Shown: positions 7,701 through 15,468, counted from the stretch's first letter. The stretch: DNA of 49,665 nt from GWA1-54-12 sp964489845 (GCA_964489845.1 CAZAZV010000004.1:1-49665); one strand, 5' to 3'. Translations and numbers: made by a program. Notes: a model not told the origin generated them from the letters alone.

Positions 7701-9152
7701 CTCTGCTGTTGTTTCGTCAGTAGCGTAATACACATAATTGCCAAGTTGAGCATTCGTCGGCATCGTATATAGTTTTGCGAACGAGCCCGTTTTATCAGCT
7801 TCCATCTGAGCTGTCGCCTCGCCGCCACCGGGAAGTACGAAATGAAGTGCGACAAAACCGTTTGGCGTGAACCCCCTGCCACTTTCGGAAATCGTGTCGC
7901 CGCGCTTCACGTCCGTGCTACTAAGAGAAACTATAGGAGTTGTGGTATCTCGCTCGGCCAATTCGACAATGACGCTGGTATCTGTGTCCGTATCGCTCGT
8001 GATGGCAACGCCCGTTTCATTGAGTAAATCAACCGTTCCATTTTGAATCGTCGTGCCCGCAAGATTCAGTATCTGCTGTATCTCCTTTACAAATGTCACG
8101 AATTTGCCGATGGCAGAGCGGCCACTCGTCTCCGGGTCCTGTCCGAGCGGCTTATTCGCATCTGCAGCAACCTCTTGGAAAAATAAATCAATCACGCCCG
8201 CGCTGTACTGCACCGCTTTCGTGGAAAGAATGCGCCAGTAGTCGGAGGAGATGATGTCACCATCGACGGTGAAACCACTGTTTGGTTTGTAAAGATCGGA
8301 GGAGACGACCTCCGGCTCCTTGACTAAATGATACACGCCAAACTCCGGATCCATTGCCAAGCGGAAAATGACGCCATTCTCGTCCCTCCTCGTGTATGAA
8401 ACGGGCTGGGCGTATACACCAATACTGTCCTTGCTATAGAAACGCGTGTTTGAATACGTGGCAAATTGGTCAAAATAATCGCCGAGCGCGGGGTATGTGA
8501 CCATGCTTCTCCCCGCAAGACGCGATGAGAGTTCATAATCAGGAGAGACGAGCGTGTATTGCCGCGCGTACCACACGTACGGGTCCTCATCAAAAATGCT
8601 CACAAAATCGTTTCGTGTATACGCGGGAACCGATGCGTCTTGGATAAGATGCAGAATATGTCCGAGGACATAAAACGCCTTCTTCGTATCCCCCGCGCGA
8701 TAAAAATATTTCGCGCGATTCCACGTGAAATCGCTTTCCAAGTTCAGCTTCCCGAGATCTTTCTGATACGCCGCCGAGAGTCCGGAAGTGATCGCCGCGG
8801 TTGCTTTCCACTTCGGGTCATTCTGCGCCGCATCACTAACCGCCCATTCTTTTGATGAATACGAGTCGTACGTATCGGTGCGCAATCCATGATTATGGAT
8901 TGGGTCATAGTAATGATTGGTTTGCCGCGGTGGACTATCCTCGTGTCCTGAACCGTCAATTAAAAATCCCCGCAACGTTTCGGGGATCTTCTGGCCTGCC
9001 GTACGCTGATTATAAAAATCAAACGCCGAACTCGTGAGAAGTGCGTGTGTTGAGATGCCGTATGCGGACACACGATGGAACGAGATACCCCAAAATCCGA
9101 TAACACCGAAAAGAACAAGTATGTAGATTAGAAAACGTTGTCTAGCTTCCAT
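4704..9152 (-). CDS. Large secreted protein: zinc-phospholipase-C-like N-terminus plus two lamin-tail domains
   Basis: 1482 aa. A signal or anchor segment spans residues 8-30. Residues 30-330 resemble zinc-dependent phospholipase C: STHALL (His36), NHYYDP (His80), FTW and LGHILHLIQDASVP (His165, His168, Asp172). A Ser/Thr-rich stalk follows (500-545). The first lamin-tail domain (about 555-700, VINEVAWMG) is joined by a poly-Gly linker (709-720) to a second (about 757-915, IGEIFPG...VEWVKLYNP). The C-terminal 560 residues contain beta-rich fibronectin or jelly-roll-like segments. It probably sits on or leaves the cell surface. Lamin-tail proteins are frequent in CPR genomes, but the fusion to a PLC-like domain is notable. 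It overlaps the gene upstream by 25 nt. Enzyme activity is inferred. Confidence 0.8.
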   Translation of the reverse strand: MEARQRFLIYILVLFGVIGFWGISFHRVSAYGISTHALLTSSAFDFYNQRTAGQKIPETLRGFLIDGSGHEDSPPRQTNHYYDPIHNHGLRTDTYDSYSSKEWAVSDAAQNDPKWKATAAITSGLSAAYQKDLGKLNLESDFTWNRAKYFYRAGDTKKAFYVLGHILHLIQDASVPAYTRNDFVSIFDEDPYVWYARQYTLVSPDYELSSRLAGRSMVTYPALGDYFDQFATYSNTRFYSKDSIGVYAQPVSYTRRDENGVIFRLAMDPEFGVYHLVKEPEVVSSDLYKPNSGFTVDGDIISSDYWRILSTKAVQYSAGVIDLFFQEVAADANKPLGQDPETSGRSAIGKFVTFVKEIQQILNLAGTTIQNGTVDLLNETGVAITSDTDTDTSVIVELAERDTTTPIVSLSSTDVKRGDTISESGRGFTPNGFVALHFVLPGGGEATAQMEADKTGSFAKLYTMPTNAQLGNYVYYATDETTAEQSAGVEYLVTDIATITAPGGVVNTTSTTDTTKQSPVSSVATATKAKQQTSTSSTASAPIVKTCSYGQSGNPTYEPLVINEVAWMGTLAGSQNEWVELKNVRNVPLNLEGYQLIDGGGKIHVTLGKITVPAGGYVLLERTDDESVPGIAADVVYTGAIGNSNEGLHLFTNVCVFLDAVIANPAWPAGDNDTKRTMERTASLQWQTSYAPLGTPRAANSQGYVKPSSGGGGGWGGGGGAAPQTDSDTSTTTGTDSGGNDDASNGNFTYSTSTSALIGEIFPGAGTGASDVEWVKLYNPTADAVNLAGWSLRRGMSATSSEVLLQAFPTSTIPSLGFYLVGSPEYAASSTVSADAAYSGSAHLSYADDALLLVNANLEIVDAVSYASVARGNSLERYAYDGSLCHEPTGMWNFHGNGCADALFYENVAPRAQNRSSMLEPRDVPRPSGSSATFSYTPSSVTLSGSWSPYVDAMGDKNGLIYTVTDAVNGDVFYSSSSLAFSQKLLEVGRNYQLKFQAFDKDGLGSAIASSTIAAPSFLDEVYLYPDNRAGGTKYLVEAYYGAYPFIPDVYQGGANATWKGVIFSLDREPVEDNLLTTSGKFEPADTNGVLNLRYKQCSGSDTPLRAVIFPDAASLCDVMGGGLVQQGISFAQLEDKHVLIESASSTSELTLSPSDYLTASFYSFYGSGGGEQKLKLVAVDKTKHHFQMSGANKFAPVMGMASTTLDHALSKLTVYWQRAIDPDTLDGVISYDINFSPPAGFDETLWQRVSGTDAARLAYDRQVGSGDSFIIGMRAVDDFGNISESVYTSWSYPSATVHIAQDAENGWSSAWGFVTSNALTEPDEASFQNIMPTQDLSFNFMNVKVKSNGAYGNAESIRLSVYPDNGAGKPDFSAPAHETQVNGVLPVAGIQEIAFTFPGAVSLSAGETYWFVLDIAGGSGQPYFYNKWYNAIMTGGTAYVGGNAGRGLMRGNLSSCGTFCSFDGDYYDTGASDWYFSLGLQ

Positions 9153-9646
9153 ATATCCGCGTAAGTGTTCGAAACCATACGGATCTCACTAATGGTCTTG
9201 CCATTGCTATTTTTGGAAGCCAGCCAGGCGCTTAGCCCAGAATTCTCAGAGACTTGATTGTATTTCAATATTTCATCTGCGAATTCATTCAGTCTTCCAT
9301 CTTTCTCGATCTTTTCTAATCCCTTCTCAAATTTCGCCCAGCTCAAGTGCGGAGATACGAAGGGGTCCGCTTCGGGCATAAAGAATTTCGCCGCTTTCGC
9401 AGTGTCGCCCTCCCGCAGGGCGGCGACGAAAAGCTGAAGCGTTTCCTCCGGCGTCCTGCCGCCGTAAATGTCCGTGGCGAGCTCCTGCTCAAGTGATTGC
9501 ACATTCTCCGCGTATCGCTGCATCTGCTCCACGCCGGCGCGGGACTTCACCGCGGTTGGGTAGAAATAGAAAAATGAGAAAACGCCGCCGATAATCACCG
9601 CAACAACAACAAAAACGAAAAGGAGTTTTCTCTTGAACGAGAGCAC
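9128..9646 (-). CDS. Small anchored exported protein, unknown function
   Basis: 172 aa from a GTG. AGGAG lies 3 nt upstream, which is close but usable. A basic start and one strong membrane helix (8-29) precede a helical extracytoplasmic domain. That domain contains a segment (GGRTPEETLQLFVAALREGD) resembling the short helical repeats of lipoproteins that sense growth substrates. Its last 25 nt overlap the start of the 1482-aa surface protein, so the two are probably made together. I do not recognise a named family. Confidence 0.65.
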   Translation of the reverse strand: MLSFKRKLLFVFVVVAVIIGGVFSFFYFYPTAVKSRAGVEQMQRYAENVQSLEQELATDIYGGRTPEETLQLFVAALREGDTAKAAKFFMPEADPFVSPHLSWAKFEKGLEKIEKDGRLNEFADEILKYNQVSENSGLSAWLASKNSNGKTISEIRMVSNTYADIWKLDNVF

Positions 9647-9727
9647 TGTCTCCTGACCCCCAGGTGAACTATTCCAGAATCAGATCGATTCTCACAATCA
9701 CCATAACACATTCACGCATCAAGGAAT

Positions 9728-9774
9728 CTGTGGATAACTTTATCGGTATCGGATACCGATAAAGTTATCCACAG
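9728..9774 (+). repeat. Dispersed palindromic element, copy 4: perfect 47-bp palindrome with two inverted DnaA boxes
   Basis: Arms of 23 bp (CTGTGGATAACTTTATCGG + TATC and its exact complement) surround a single central G. DnaA boxes lie at 9729-9737 (minus orientation) and 9765-9773 (plus orientation). It lies between the anchored-protein gene and the terminator of the 9880-10413 gene, and is the most intact copy in the window. Confidence 0.93.
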
Positions 9775-9783
9775 GGACAAAAA

Positions 9784-9814
9784 GCCCGCAGGGAAAAGAA
9801 AATTCCCTGCGGGC
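9784..9814 (-). terminator. Rho-independent terminator of the 9880-10413 gene
   Basis: A 12-bp stem (GCCCGCAGGGAA / TTCCCTGCGGGC) with a 7-nt loop, followed on the minus strand by TTTTTGTCC. Confidence 0.85.
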
Positions 9815-9879
9815 GTAGGTCTGTAAGACCGGACTCGGTCCACGAGGTCAAACTCGGCCTATGAGACCCAACCCACCGG

Positions 9880-10413
9880 TCAGCGGCGATGCGCCGTGCG
9901 CGTGAGCTCGCCCACGAAGGCGAAGACGCGGTCACCAAGCGACCACCGCTTGGTGTTGAGCGGCGCGGCACCCACGTGCCATTGCGAGAGGGGCTGGTGC
10001 CGCCACGCGAAAACCACAAACATCTCTCCTCCCCTCGCTTCGACATAGAACACGTTGTAGGCAGGCATCGCGAGGCGGTGCTTTCTTCCCCACTCGGTGA
10101 GGAAGAGGTGGTAGAGGTAGGCGGAGAATGCGAGCGGCTCGGGAAACACATAACCGTCCGGCAGCTCGGCGAGCACGTCATTGTCGCACAGGCGCTGCCC
10201 ACCCACATGGAATGAGCGCATCACGACGTCGGGGAAATTGCCGTCCCTTGGCGGCATACGCCACTGCGGCACGAACGCCGCAACATCGTCCGTCACAACC
10301 GCGCAGTTACCCTGGTACGGAATGGCATTGGAAACCCACTCCCCTTCAACTTCAAAATCGGCAAGTGTCCAGAGACGCTTCTCGGTACCCAATTTCCTAT
10401 CGCTCAAGCTCAT
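9880..10413 (-). CDS. Hypothetical cytoplasmic protein
   Basis: 177 aa, no signal or membrane segment, rich in Trp and aromatic residues. The start is firm: GAAGGAGGC precedes the ATG directly. It carries its own terminator at 9784-9814 and sits downstream of yraN on the same strand, with 84 nt between. I do not recognise the family, and no catalytic motif is evident. Confidence 0.7.
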   Translation of the reverse strand: MSLSDRKLGTEKRLWTLADFEVEGEWVSNAIPYQGNCAVVTDDVAAFVPQWRMPPRDGNFPDVVMRSFHVGGQRLCDNDVLAELPDGYVFPEPLAFSAYLYHLFLTEWGRKHRLAMPAYNVFYVEARGGEMFVVFAWRHQPLSQWHVGAAPLNTKRWSLGDRVFAFVGELTRTAHRR

Positions 10414-10497
10414 GCCTCCTTCGCATTGGATTGGGCTCTGTTATCAAAGAGCATCGGCGTCGAACGTCTTCATACTGCACCACGAACCAGAACTACG

Positions 10498-10863
10498 TCA
10501 AGTAAACAGGTCGTCGTAGCGCGTAATGCGGAGCGCGTCCCATCCGTTCGGTGCGAACACGACGCAGACCGCATTGATGTGGTAGAGGCCGGTGTAGTGC
10601 ACATGCACCGCATACGCTGCGGCAGCGCGCGCAAGGCGGCGGCGCTTGTCGGCGGTAAGCGCCTCTTCCGGGATGCCGACATCATCGACACCCCGGCTCT
10701 TCACCTCGACAAAGACGAGTTCTTTCCGTTTGTTCCGACATACGATATCGAGCTCGCTCCACTTCGTGCGGAGATTGCGCTCGAGCACCCGAAAACCCTC
10801 CCGTTTCAGAAATGCGCACGCCACGTCCTCTCCCCGCTTCCCGATAACGTTATGGAACGCCAT
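10498..10863 (-). CDS. yraN: YraN family (UPF0102) putative endonuclease-fold protein
   Basis: 121 aa. Conserved start (GKRGEDVACAFLKREGFRVLERN), then SELDIVC...LVFVEVKSR, the Asp and Glu-x-Lys arrangement of the PD-(D/E)xK nuclease fold seen across UPF0102. Function is unproven, though DNA processing is usually suspected. It is divergent from rpmA, with 46 nt between start codons. Confidence 0.9.
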   Translation of the reverse strand: MAFHNVIGKRGEDVACAFLKREGFRVLERNLRTKWSELDIVCRNKRKELVFVEVKSRGVDDVGIPEEALTADKRRRLARAAAAYAVHVHYTGLYHINAVCVVFAPNGWDALRITRYDDLFT

Positions 10864-10866
10864 ACG

Positions 10867-10895
10867 TTGACATCACTCAAAGCATACCGTAAAGT
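10867..10895 (+). promoter_or_regulatory. Promoter of rpmA
   Basis: TTGACA (10867-10872), a 17-nt spacer and TAAAGT (10890-10895), 14 nt before the ATG. The -35 is perfect and the spacing ideal. Confidence 0.8.
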
Positions 10896-10909
10896 ACTTC
10901 CTATTAGGT

Positions 10910-11182
10910 ATGGCACACATAAAACAGAAAGGGGGGTATAAGGGTTCGTCGGACTCCGAGTCCAAGCGCCTCGGCGTGAAGCTGTACGGCGGGCAGATTG
11001 CCCACGCCGGGAACGTCATCATCCGCCAGCGCGGCACGAAGTTCTTGCCGGGAGAAAACGTAAAGCGGGGCAAGGACGACACGCTCTATGCCGCGAAGGA
11101 CGGGACGGTAACGTTCAAGAACAAGCGGAAGCTTTCATTCGACGGAACGGTAAGAATCGCGAAGCAGGTAAGTGTGAAATAG
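10910..11182 (+). CDS. rpmA: 50S ribosomal protein L27
   Basis: 90 aa, full length. It starts MAHIKQKGGYKGSSDSESKRLGVK, continues with the conserved GNVIIRQRGTKFLPGENV segment, and ends with the usual basic strand. The N-terminus reaches the peptidyl-transferase centre. There is no Firmicute-type cleaved extension. It is transcribed alone from its own promoter and ends at a shared terminator with rplI. Elsewhere rpmA usually pairs with rplU, which is absent here. Confidence 0.97.
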   Translation: MAHIKQKGGYKGSSDSESKRLGVKLYGGQIAHAGNVIIRQRGTKFLPGENVKRGKDDTLYAAKDGTVTFKNKRKLSFDGTVRIAKQVSVK

Positions 11183-11206
11183 AAAGAGGAGCTAGCGCTC
11201 CTCTTT
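11183..11206. terminator. Bidirectional terminator between rpmA and rplI
   Basis: A 10-bp stem AAAGAGGAGC / GCTCCTCTTT with a TAGC loop, directly after the rpmA stop and overlapping the last codons of rplI. A and T tracts on both sides serve both convergent genes. Confidence 0.85.
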
Positions 11207-11638
11207 TACGTTCACCATAACGGTCCCCTTCACGCCATCGCCGAAATCGACGACAACCTCGTGTTTTCCGAACGACTTTAAGGGTTCGGTTTTCACGACG
11301 GCGTCCGCCATGCCGCGCTCCGCGAGCGCGGTCTCCACGTCGTGCGCCGAGACTGAACCGTAGAGCGTCTCGCCCTCCCCTTTGCGCGAGAACATGAGTG
11401 TCGTATCTCTGAGTTTCGCCGTCGCCGCTTCGTGCGCCGCGACACGGGCTTTGTGTTCCGCCTCGTGCGCCACGTGAAGGGTTTCAACCCGCTTCAGGGC
11501 ATCGGGGGTCGCGAGCACAGCAAGCTTGTTCGGCAAGAGCTGGTTTCTGAAATAGCCGCGCGTCACGTGCACGGTATCGTACGCATCGCCCAGTCCCCGC
11601 ACCTGTTTCGTGAGTATGACGGTTATTTTCTGCTTCAT
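11192..11638 (-). CDS. rplI: 50S ribosomal protein L9
   Basis: 148 aa with the N-terminal domain signature (VILTKQVRGLGDAYDTVHV, RGYFRNQLLP), the long connecting helix rich in Ala, Glu and Lys, and the C-terminal domain. Several CPR groups are reported to lack L9, so its presence argues against those groups. It starts 4 nt after the S41 protease stop, which implies one transcript. Confidence 0.96.
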   Translation of the reverse strand: MKQKITVILTKQVRGLGDAYDTVHVTRGYFRNQLLPNKLAVLATPDALKRVETLHVAHEAEHKARVAAHEAATAKLRDTTLMFSRKGEGETLYGSVSAHDVETALAERGMADAVVKTEPLKSFGKHEVVVDFGDGVKGTVMVNVKEER

Positions 11639-11642
11639 GGCA

Positions 11643-12917
11643 TTACGGCAATAAAACGGTTTGAATGACTTTTATGTTCTTCGACTGTTCCTGCACGATT
11701 TGAAGTGCTCGGGCGAGCTGCGGGTCGGTGCTCGTCGCCGTTCCGCCGGTGGGCGAGGTCGATGTCGCTTCGACGACGACGTCCGGCGCGATCCCCTTCC
11801 CGTTGATACGGTGGCCGTCCGGCGTCACCCACTCCGCCACCGACACCTTGATCTTTGAGCCATCCGGGAGTGTCTGCACCTCCTGCACGGTCCCCTTGCC
11901 GAATGAGGTCGTCCCGACCACCGTCGCGCCTCGGACATCGCGCAGAGCGCCCGTCAAAATCTCCGATGCGGAAGCCGAACCCCCGTCAACCAGGACGACG
12001 ACCGGCACCGAGCGCCACGCGCCGGTTCCATTCGCGTAGTACGGCTGCGTCTTCCCGCCCGGAAAATCTTCCGTCACGATGAGGTCGCCGCGGTTCAGGA
12101 ACCAGCCGGCGACGTTCGTCGCGACGTCGAGGTAGCCGCCGGGGTCGCCGCGCACGTCCATAATCACGCCGCGCGCGCCCTGTAAGAGCGCTTTCACCGA
12201 ATCGTTGTAAAAGTCGGCGGGTGCGTTCGCGTTGAAGCTGTAGAGATGGAAGTACGCGATGTTGCCGGGAAGCATCTGATAGTCCAGGGTCGGCTCGATG
12301 ATATTCCCGCGCCGCACGGTGAATTCCTTCGGCGCATCCCACCCCGTGCGGTCAATGAGAAGCTGCACGTCGGTCCCCACCGCGCCGCGAATGAGCTTCA
12401 CCGCGTCATCGAGCGAGATACCGGCGGTTTCCGTATCGTCGATTTTCAGAATCTCGTCTCCCGCCTTGAGCCCCGCGAGTGCCGCGGGGTTGTCTTTCAA
12501 GGGAGCGATGATGACAAGCTGCTTGTCCTTCGCGCGCAAGCCGATTTCCGCACCGATGCCGCCGAAATTCCCCTGAACGTCCTCCTGGAACGTCTGGGCG
12601 TCATCGGGAGCGAAAAATTCGGTGTACGGGTCGCCAAGCGAATTCACTGCGCCGCTGATAGCGCCGTACAGAAGCTTGCTGTCGGTAATGTCCGCCGGCT
12701 TAAAGTAGTTGTCTTTGACAAAATTGACGGAGTCGTAGAAAAGCTGCATATCCAGAGTCGAGCTCCCCGCCTGCGGCGAATCCGTCGCGGCGCGAACCGC
12801 ACTCTCTCCGGCAAGCCCCCCGTGCTCCCAATCGGTAAACCACACGCCGCCGTAAAAAGCCGCGGCGACGAGCGCCGTACCTCCCAAAATCATGACAATG
12901 CGCGTTTTCCGCTTCAT
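11643..12917 (-). CDS. S41 family carboxyl-terminal processing protease
   Basis: 424 aa from the ATG at 12917; AAGGGAG lies upstream. A longer TTG start is open but would discard the promoter at 12937-12965. It has one N-terminal membrane helix (7-27), then the S41 helical cap, a PDZ domain (about 118-190, GIGAEIG ... LKAGDEILKID), and the protease core with VDGGSASASEI (313-320) and Lys341 in SFGKGTVQ, forming the Ser/Lys dyad. A Ser/Thr-rich stretch and short helix follow. It is probably an outward-facing Ctp/Tsp-like protease that trims exported proteins. rplI lies downstream in the same unit. Confidence 0.93.
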   Translation of the reverse strand: MKRKTRIVMILGGTALVAAAFYGGVWFTDWEHGGLAGESAVRAATDSPQAGSSTLDMQLFYDSVNFVKDNYFKPADITDSKLLYGAISGAVNSLGDPYTEFFAPDDAQTFQEDVQGNFGGIGAEIGLRAKDKQLVIIAPLKDNPAALAGLKAGDEILKIDDTETAGISLDDAVKLIRGAVGTDVQLLIDRTGWDAPKEFTVRRGNIIEPTLDYQMLPGNIAYFHLYSFNANAPADFYNDSVKALLQGARGVIMDVRGDPGGYLDVATNVAGWFLNRGDLIVTEDFPGGKTQPYYANGTGAWRSVPVVVLVDGGSASASEILTGALRDVRGATVVGTTSFGKGTVQEVQTLPDGSKIKVSVAEWVTPDGHRINGKGIAPDVVVEATSTSPTGGTATSTDPQLARALQIVQEQSKNIKVIQTVLLP

Positions 12918-12936
12918 AGGGGATGATAACTCCCTT

Positions 12937-12965
12937 ACTATACGGTACCCTTGCCCCGCCCGCAA
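12937..12965 (-). promoter_or_regulatory. Promoter of the S41 protease gene
   Basis: On the minus strand TTGCGG (12960-12965), a 17-nt spacer and TATAGT (12937-12942), then AAGGGAG within a short leader before the ATG at 12917. Confidence 0.6.
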
Positions 12966-12978
12966 CTCTCAAGATAAG

Positions 12979-13257
12979 ATGAAACAAGTGGAACTGAAGA
13001 AATACCTTGACCAGCTGAAAGAAAAACGCCGCACGCGGCGCGTGACACAAGAATATCAGCTCGCGGGGCTCGCCGTGGCGGAAACCCTCCATGACGAGAA
13101 ACACAAGGCGCTCTACATCAAACTCGCCAAGCAGTACGGCAGCGACAAGCTCGTTGCGCTGGCGAAGGACGTGGCGGAGCGCGGGAATGTCAAAAAGAAA
13201 GGCGCGTATTTTATGAAAATCGTCCATGAAACTCTACACCGTAAGCTTAAGCCGTGA
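12979..13257 (+). CDS. Small helical basic protein, unknown
   Basis: 92 aa from the ATG at 12979. Highly charged (many Lys, Arg and Glu), predicted helical throughout, without signal or membrane segments. Its last 32 nt overlap the start of def, so it is coupled to peptide deformylase. No named family recognised. The charge pattern would suit an RNA- or ribosome-associated protein, which is speculation from context. Confidence 0.65.
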   Translation: MKQVELKKYLDQLKEKRRTRRVTQEYQLAGLAVAETLHDEKHKALYIKLAKQYGSDKLVALAKDVAERGNVKKKGAYFMKIVHETLHRKLKP

Positions 13258-13738
13258 GAAGAAGTTCCTCGGGACACCCACGAAACCGGTCAACTTCAAG
13301 CATGTCGTCCCGAAAGAGCTCCGCGCGCTCGTGAAGCTCATGCGCGAGGAAATGACTCGCGCGCAGGGCATCGGCCTTTCGGCGAACCAGATCGGCATCG
13401 AGCACCGCATCTTTGTCGCCGACGTGCCAACACCGGATGGCAAGAAAAAGTTCTATGCCATCGTGAACCCCCGCATCACGAGACGTTCCAAGGAAACGGA
13501 GGAGCTCGAAGAAGCGTGCCTGAGCGTCCCGCACACGTACGGCATGATTGCGCGGGCAAAATCTGTCACGCTCGAGGGGTACACGCCCGCCGGGAAGAAA
13601 GTGAAGGTCAAGGCGTGGGGGCTCCTTGCGCAGGTATTCCAGCACGAAGTTGACCACCTCGACGGCCACCTCTTCATAGAAAAAGCCCGTACCTTGTACC
13701 GCGTGGACAAGGATACGGGCAGAGCGACGAAGATATAG
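13226..13738 (+). CDS. def: Peptide deformylase
   Basis: 170 aa with all three motifs: GIGLSANQIG (48-57), EEACLS (95-100) with metal ligand Cys98, and QHEVDHLDG (139-147) with His140, Glu141 and His144. It removes the formyl group from nascent N-termini. Motif 2 reads EACLS instead of the common EGCLS, a conservative change next to the ligand. The start overlaps the small gene upstream. It is convergent with the SIMPL gene, with a 6-nt gap and no clear terminator. Confidence 0.96.
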   Translation: MKLYTVSLSREKKFLGTPTKPVNFKHVVPKELRALVKLMREEMTRAQGIGLSANQIGIEHRIFVADVPTPDGKKKFYAIVNPRITRRSKETEELEEACLSVPHTYGMIARAKSVTLEGYTPAGKKVKVKAWGLLAQVFQHEVDHLDGHLFIEKARTLYRVDKDTGRATKI

Positions 13739-13744
13739 CACTCG

Positions 13745-14533
13745 TTATCGAATCTCGTACGTGAGCGTGATGTCGACGGTAACGTCCTGCGAACCCGGCT
13801 CGATGGCCGGAGCGGGAACTGTCTCCGCGCCACCCAATCCGAGCGGAGCGGCCGCCCCGACGCTCCTCATCGCGTACGTGTCATAGTAGCGGTTGGTGTA
13901 TACGGAGATGAGCCGCCCAACCGAGAAGTGACCGGCTTGCGCGATCTGCTGCGCCTGCGCTTCGGCTTTCTGTATCGCCTGTGCGCGCGCCTCCGCTTCA
14001 ACCTGCGTCGGGTCGTCAATGGTGAAGGACAAGCTCGACACCGAATTCGCGCCGTTCTTCACCACACCACTCATGACATCGCCGATGGTAGAAAAGTCGC
14101 GAATCTTCACGTCAACTGTCTGACTCACGGTGTAGCCGACGATATCAGCCGGCGGACACGGTGTGCCGCTCGTCCCCTGCGTCGGGCAGGAGTAAGTTTG
14201 GTAGCGCGGTGTGATGGTGTAACCCGACGTCTGGATGTCTTTGTCCGCGACGCCTTTCCCCTTCACGAACGCAATCGCCGCGTTCGCGTCTTTGGTATTC
14301 TCCGTCTGGAGCGCGCCGAGGTTCGTGCCACCCTGTGTCACAACCGAGAAAGACATTTTCGCCACGTCTGGAACGGCCGTCACCTTGCCTTCCGTGGTGA
14401 CGGAGAAGCTGCGGTACGCGCCCGGCTGTATTGACCTGCTGTACGTTCCCGCGAAGCTCACGACGCCGTATGCCGCCGCGATGAGCACGGCGACGATGGT
14501 GAGACCGAGGAGATTCTTGATGCGTTGGTTCAT
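13745..14533 (-). CDS. SIMPL (DUF541) domain exported protein
   Basis: 262 aa. One membrane helix (about 10-30), then a SIMPL domain starting FSVTTEGKVTAVPDVAKMSFSV with the conserved ITPRY strand and the helical hairpin rich in Ala and Gln (AEARAQAIQKAEAQAQQIA). SIMPL proteins are periplasmic or surface proteins of poorly known role. The start overlaps the end of gpsA by 4 nt, and GGAGGT stands before the ATG. Confidence 0.87.
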   Translation of the reverse strand: MNQRIKNLLGLTIVAVLIAAAYGVVSFAGTYSRSIQPGAYRSFSVTTEGKVTAVPDVAKMSFSVVTQGGTNLGALQTENTKDANAAIAFVKGKGVADKDIQTSGYTITPRYQTYSCPTQGTSGTPCPPADIVGYTVSQTVDVKIRDFSTIGDVMSGVVKNGANSVSSLSFTIDDPTQVEAEARAQAIQKAEAQAQQIAQAGHFSVGRLISVYTNRYYDTYAMRSVGAAAPLGLGGAETVPAPAIEPGSQDVTVDITLTYEIR

Positions 14534-15393
14534 AGTACCTCCAGTATAGCACGCGGGTGCTTCCCTGCAATCACCACATCCCGCAATATGGCGAGGAGCG
14601 GCAGTTCATCCACGCAAGAACCGAGGAGCGTCAAGAGATGCGGCAGCGACATCTTGCCTTCGGTCATGAAATCTGGCTTCTCTCCCTTCGCGAGCGCGCG
14701 GCCGAACGCGCAGTTCCGCGAATCCTGCGAGAACCCGGTCGCGACGAGATCGCCGAGTCCCGGGAGCCCGTAGGCACTCCGTTCGTCCCCGCCGAGGCGC
14801 TCCACGATATACGCCATCTCTCGCACGGCGCGCGAGACGAGTTCGCCGAGCGTATTGCGCCCGAGTCCGAGTTCCTGCGCGCAGCCGAGCTCGATGGCGT
14901 ACACGTTCTTCAAAACGCCCGCGAGCATGACGCCGCGCACGTCGTCGGACGTTTCGACGCGGAGCGCGGTCCGCGCGAAAAGATTTCGCACGACATCAGC
15001 CGATTCCCGGCTCGCCGAAGCGGCAACCGCCGCACCGCCCTGGTCACGCATGAGTTCATCGGCAAGCATCGGCCCCATGAGGGCGACGAACCGCCTCGGC
15101 TCGATGCATGTTTCGAACATCGCCTCGGGCGTCTCCGCGCCTGTGAGCCCCTTCGAAACGGTCACCACGACGCTTCCCCATCCCAAGACGGGGGTAATGG
15201 TCGGCAATGCGGACGGAAGCGCATGCGACGGGATGCAGAAAAACACGACGCGCGCATACTGCAAAACATCTTTGAGTGTTCCGCTCCGTTTCCCTTCGTC
15301 GGTATCCCAGAACGAGACGGACGTATCCGCTTTTTCAAGGACATGCGCAATCGCTTTCCCGATGCCTCCCGCACCGATTATCGCAATGTTCAT
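14530..15393 (-). CDS. gpsA: NAD(P)-dependent glycerol-3-phosphate dehydrogenase
   Basis: 287 aa, shorter than the usual 330. N-terminal dinucleotide fold GAGGIG (7-12), then VSKGL, LMGPMLADE, the catalytic-Lys region LKNVYAI, and GLGDLVAT plus SRNCAFGRALAKG near the C-terminus. It makes sn-glycerol-3-phosphate for phospholipids, a noteworthy retained step if this lineage, like most CPR, lacks complete lipid synthesis. A TATAAT box lies 6 nt before the ATG. Confidence 0.93.
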   Translation of the reverse strand: MNIAIIGAGGIGKAIAHVLEKADTSVSFWDTDEGKRSGTLKDVLQYARVVFFCIPSHALPSALPTITPVLGWGSVVVTVSKGLTGAETPEAMFETCIEPRRFVALMGPMLADELMRDQGGAAVAASASRESADVVRNLFARTALRVETSDDVRGVMLAGVLKNVYAIELGCAQELGLGRNTLGELVSRAVREMAYIVERLGGDERSAYGLPGLGDLVATGFSQDSRNCAFGRALAKGEKPDFMTEGKMSLPHLLTLLGSCVDELPLLAILRDVVIAGKHPRAILEVL

Positions 15394-15399
15394 ATCCTC

Positions 15400-15405
15400 A
15401 TTATA
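15400..15405 (-). promoter_or_regulatory. -10 box of gpsA (leaderless type)
   Basis: TGATATAAT, an extended -10, 6 nt before the gpsA ATG. GAGG in the gap is too close to the start to act as a ribosome site. Confidence 0.55.
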
Positions 15406-15411
15406 TCACCC

Positions 15412-15468
15412 CTATTCGTATCGGAGCGCTTCGATGGGGCTTTTCTCGGCAATACGCTTGACGGGGAA
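15412..15468 (-). pseudogene. Remnant 3' end of a MacB/FtsX-type permease gene
   Basis: The minus strand encodes FPVKRIAEKSPIEALRYE and a stop, the family's C-terminal signature. The intact permease at 16703 ends YPAKKAAEKSPIEALRYE. The DNA is identical over 29 bp (15413-15441 with 16704-16732) and 34 of 35 bp overall, then diverges. Nothing upstream continues the permease, so this is a stub. The two similar ends flank the toxin-antitoxin cassette. Confidence 0.75.
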
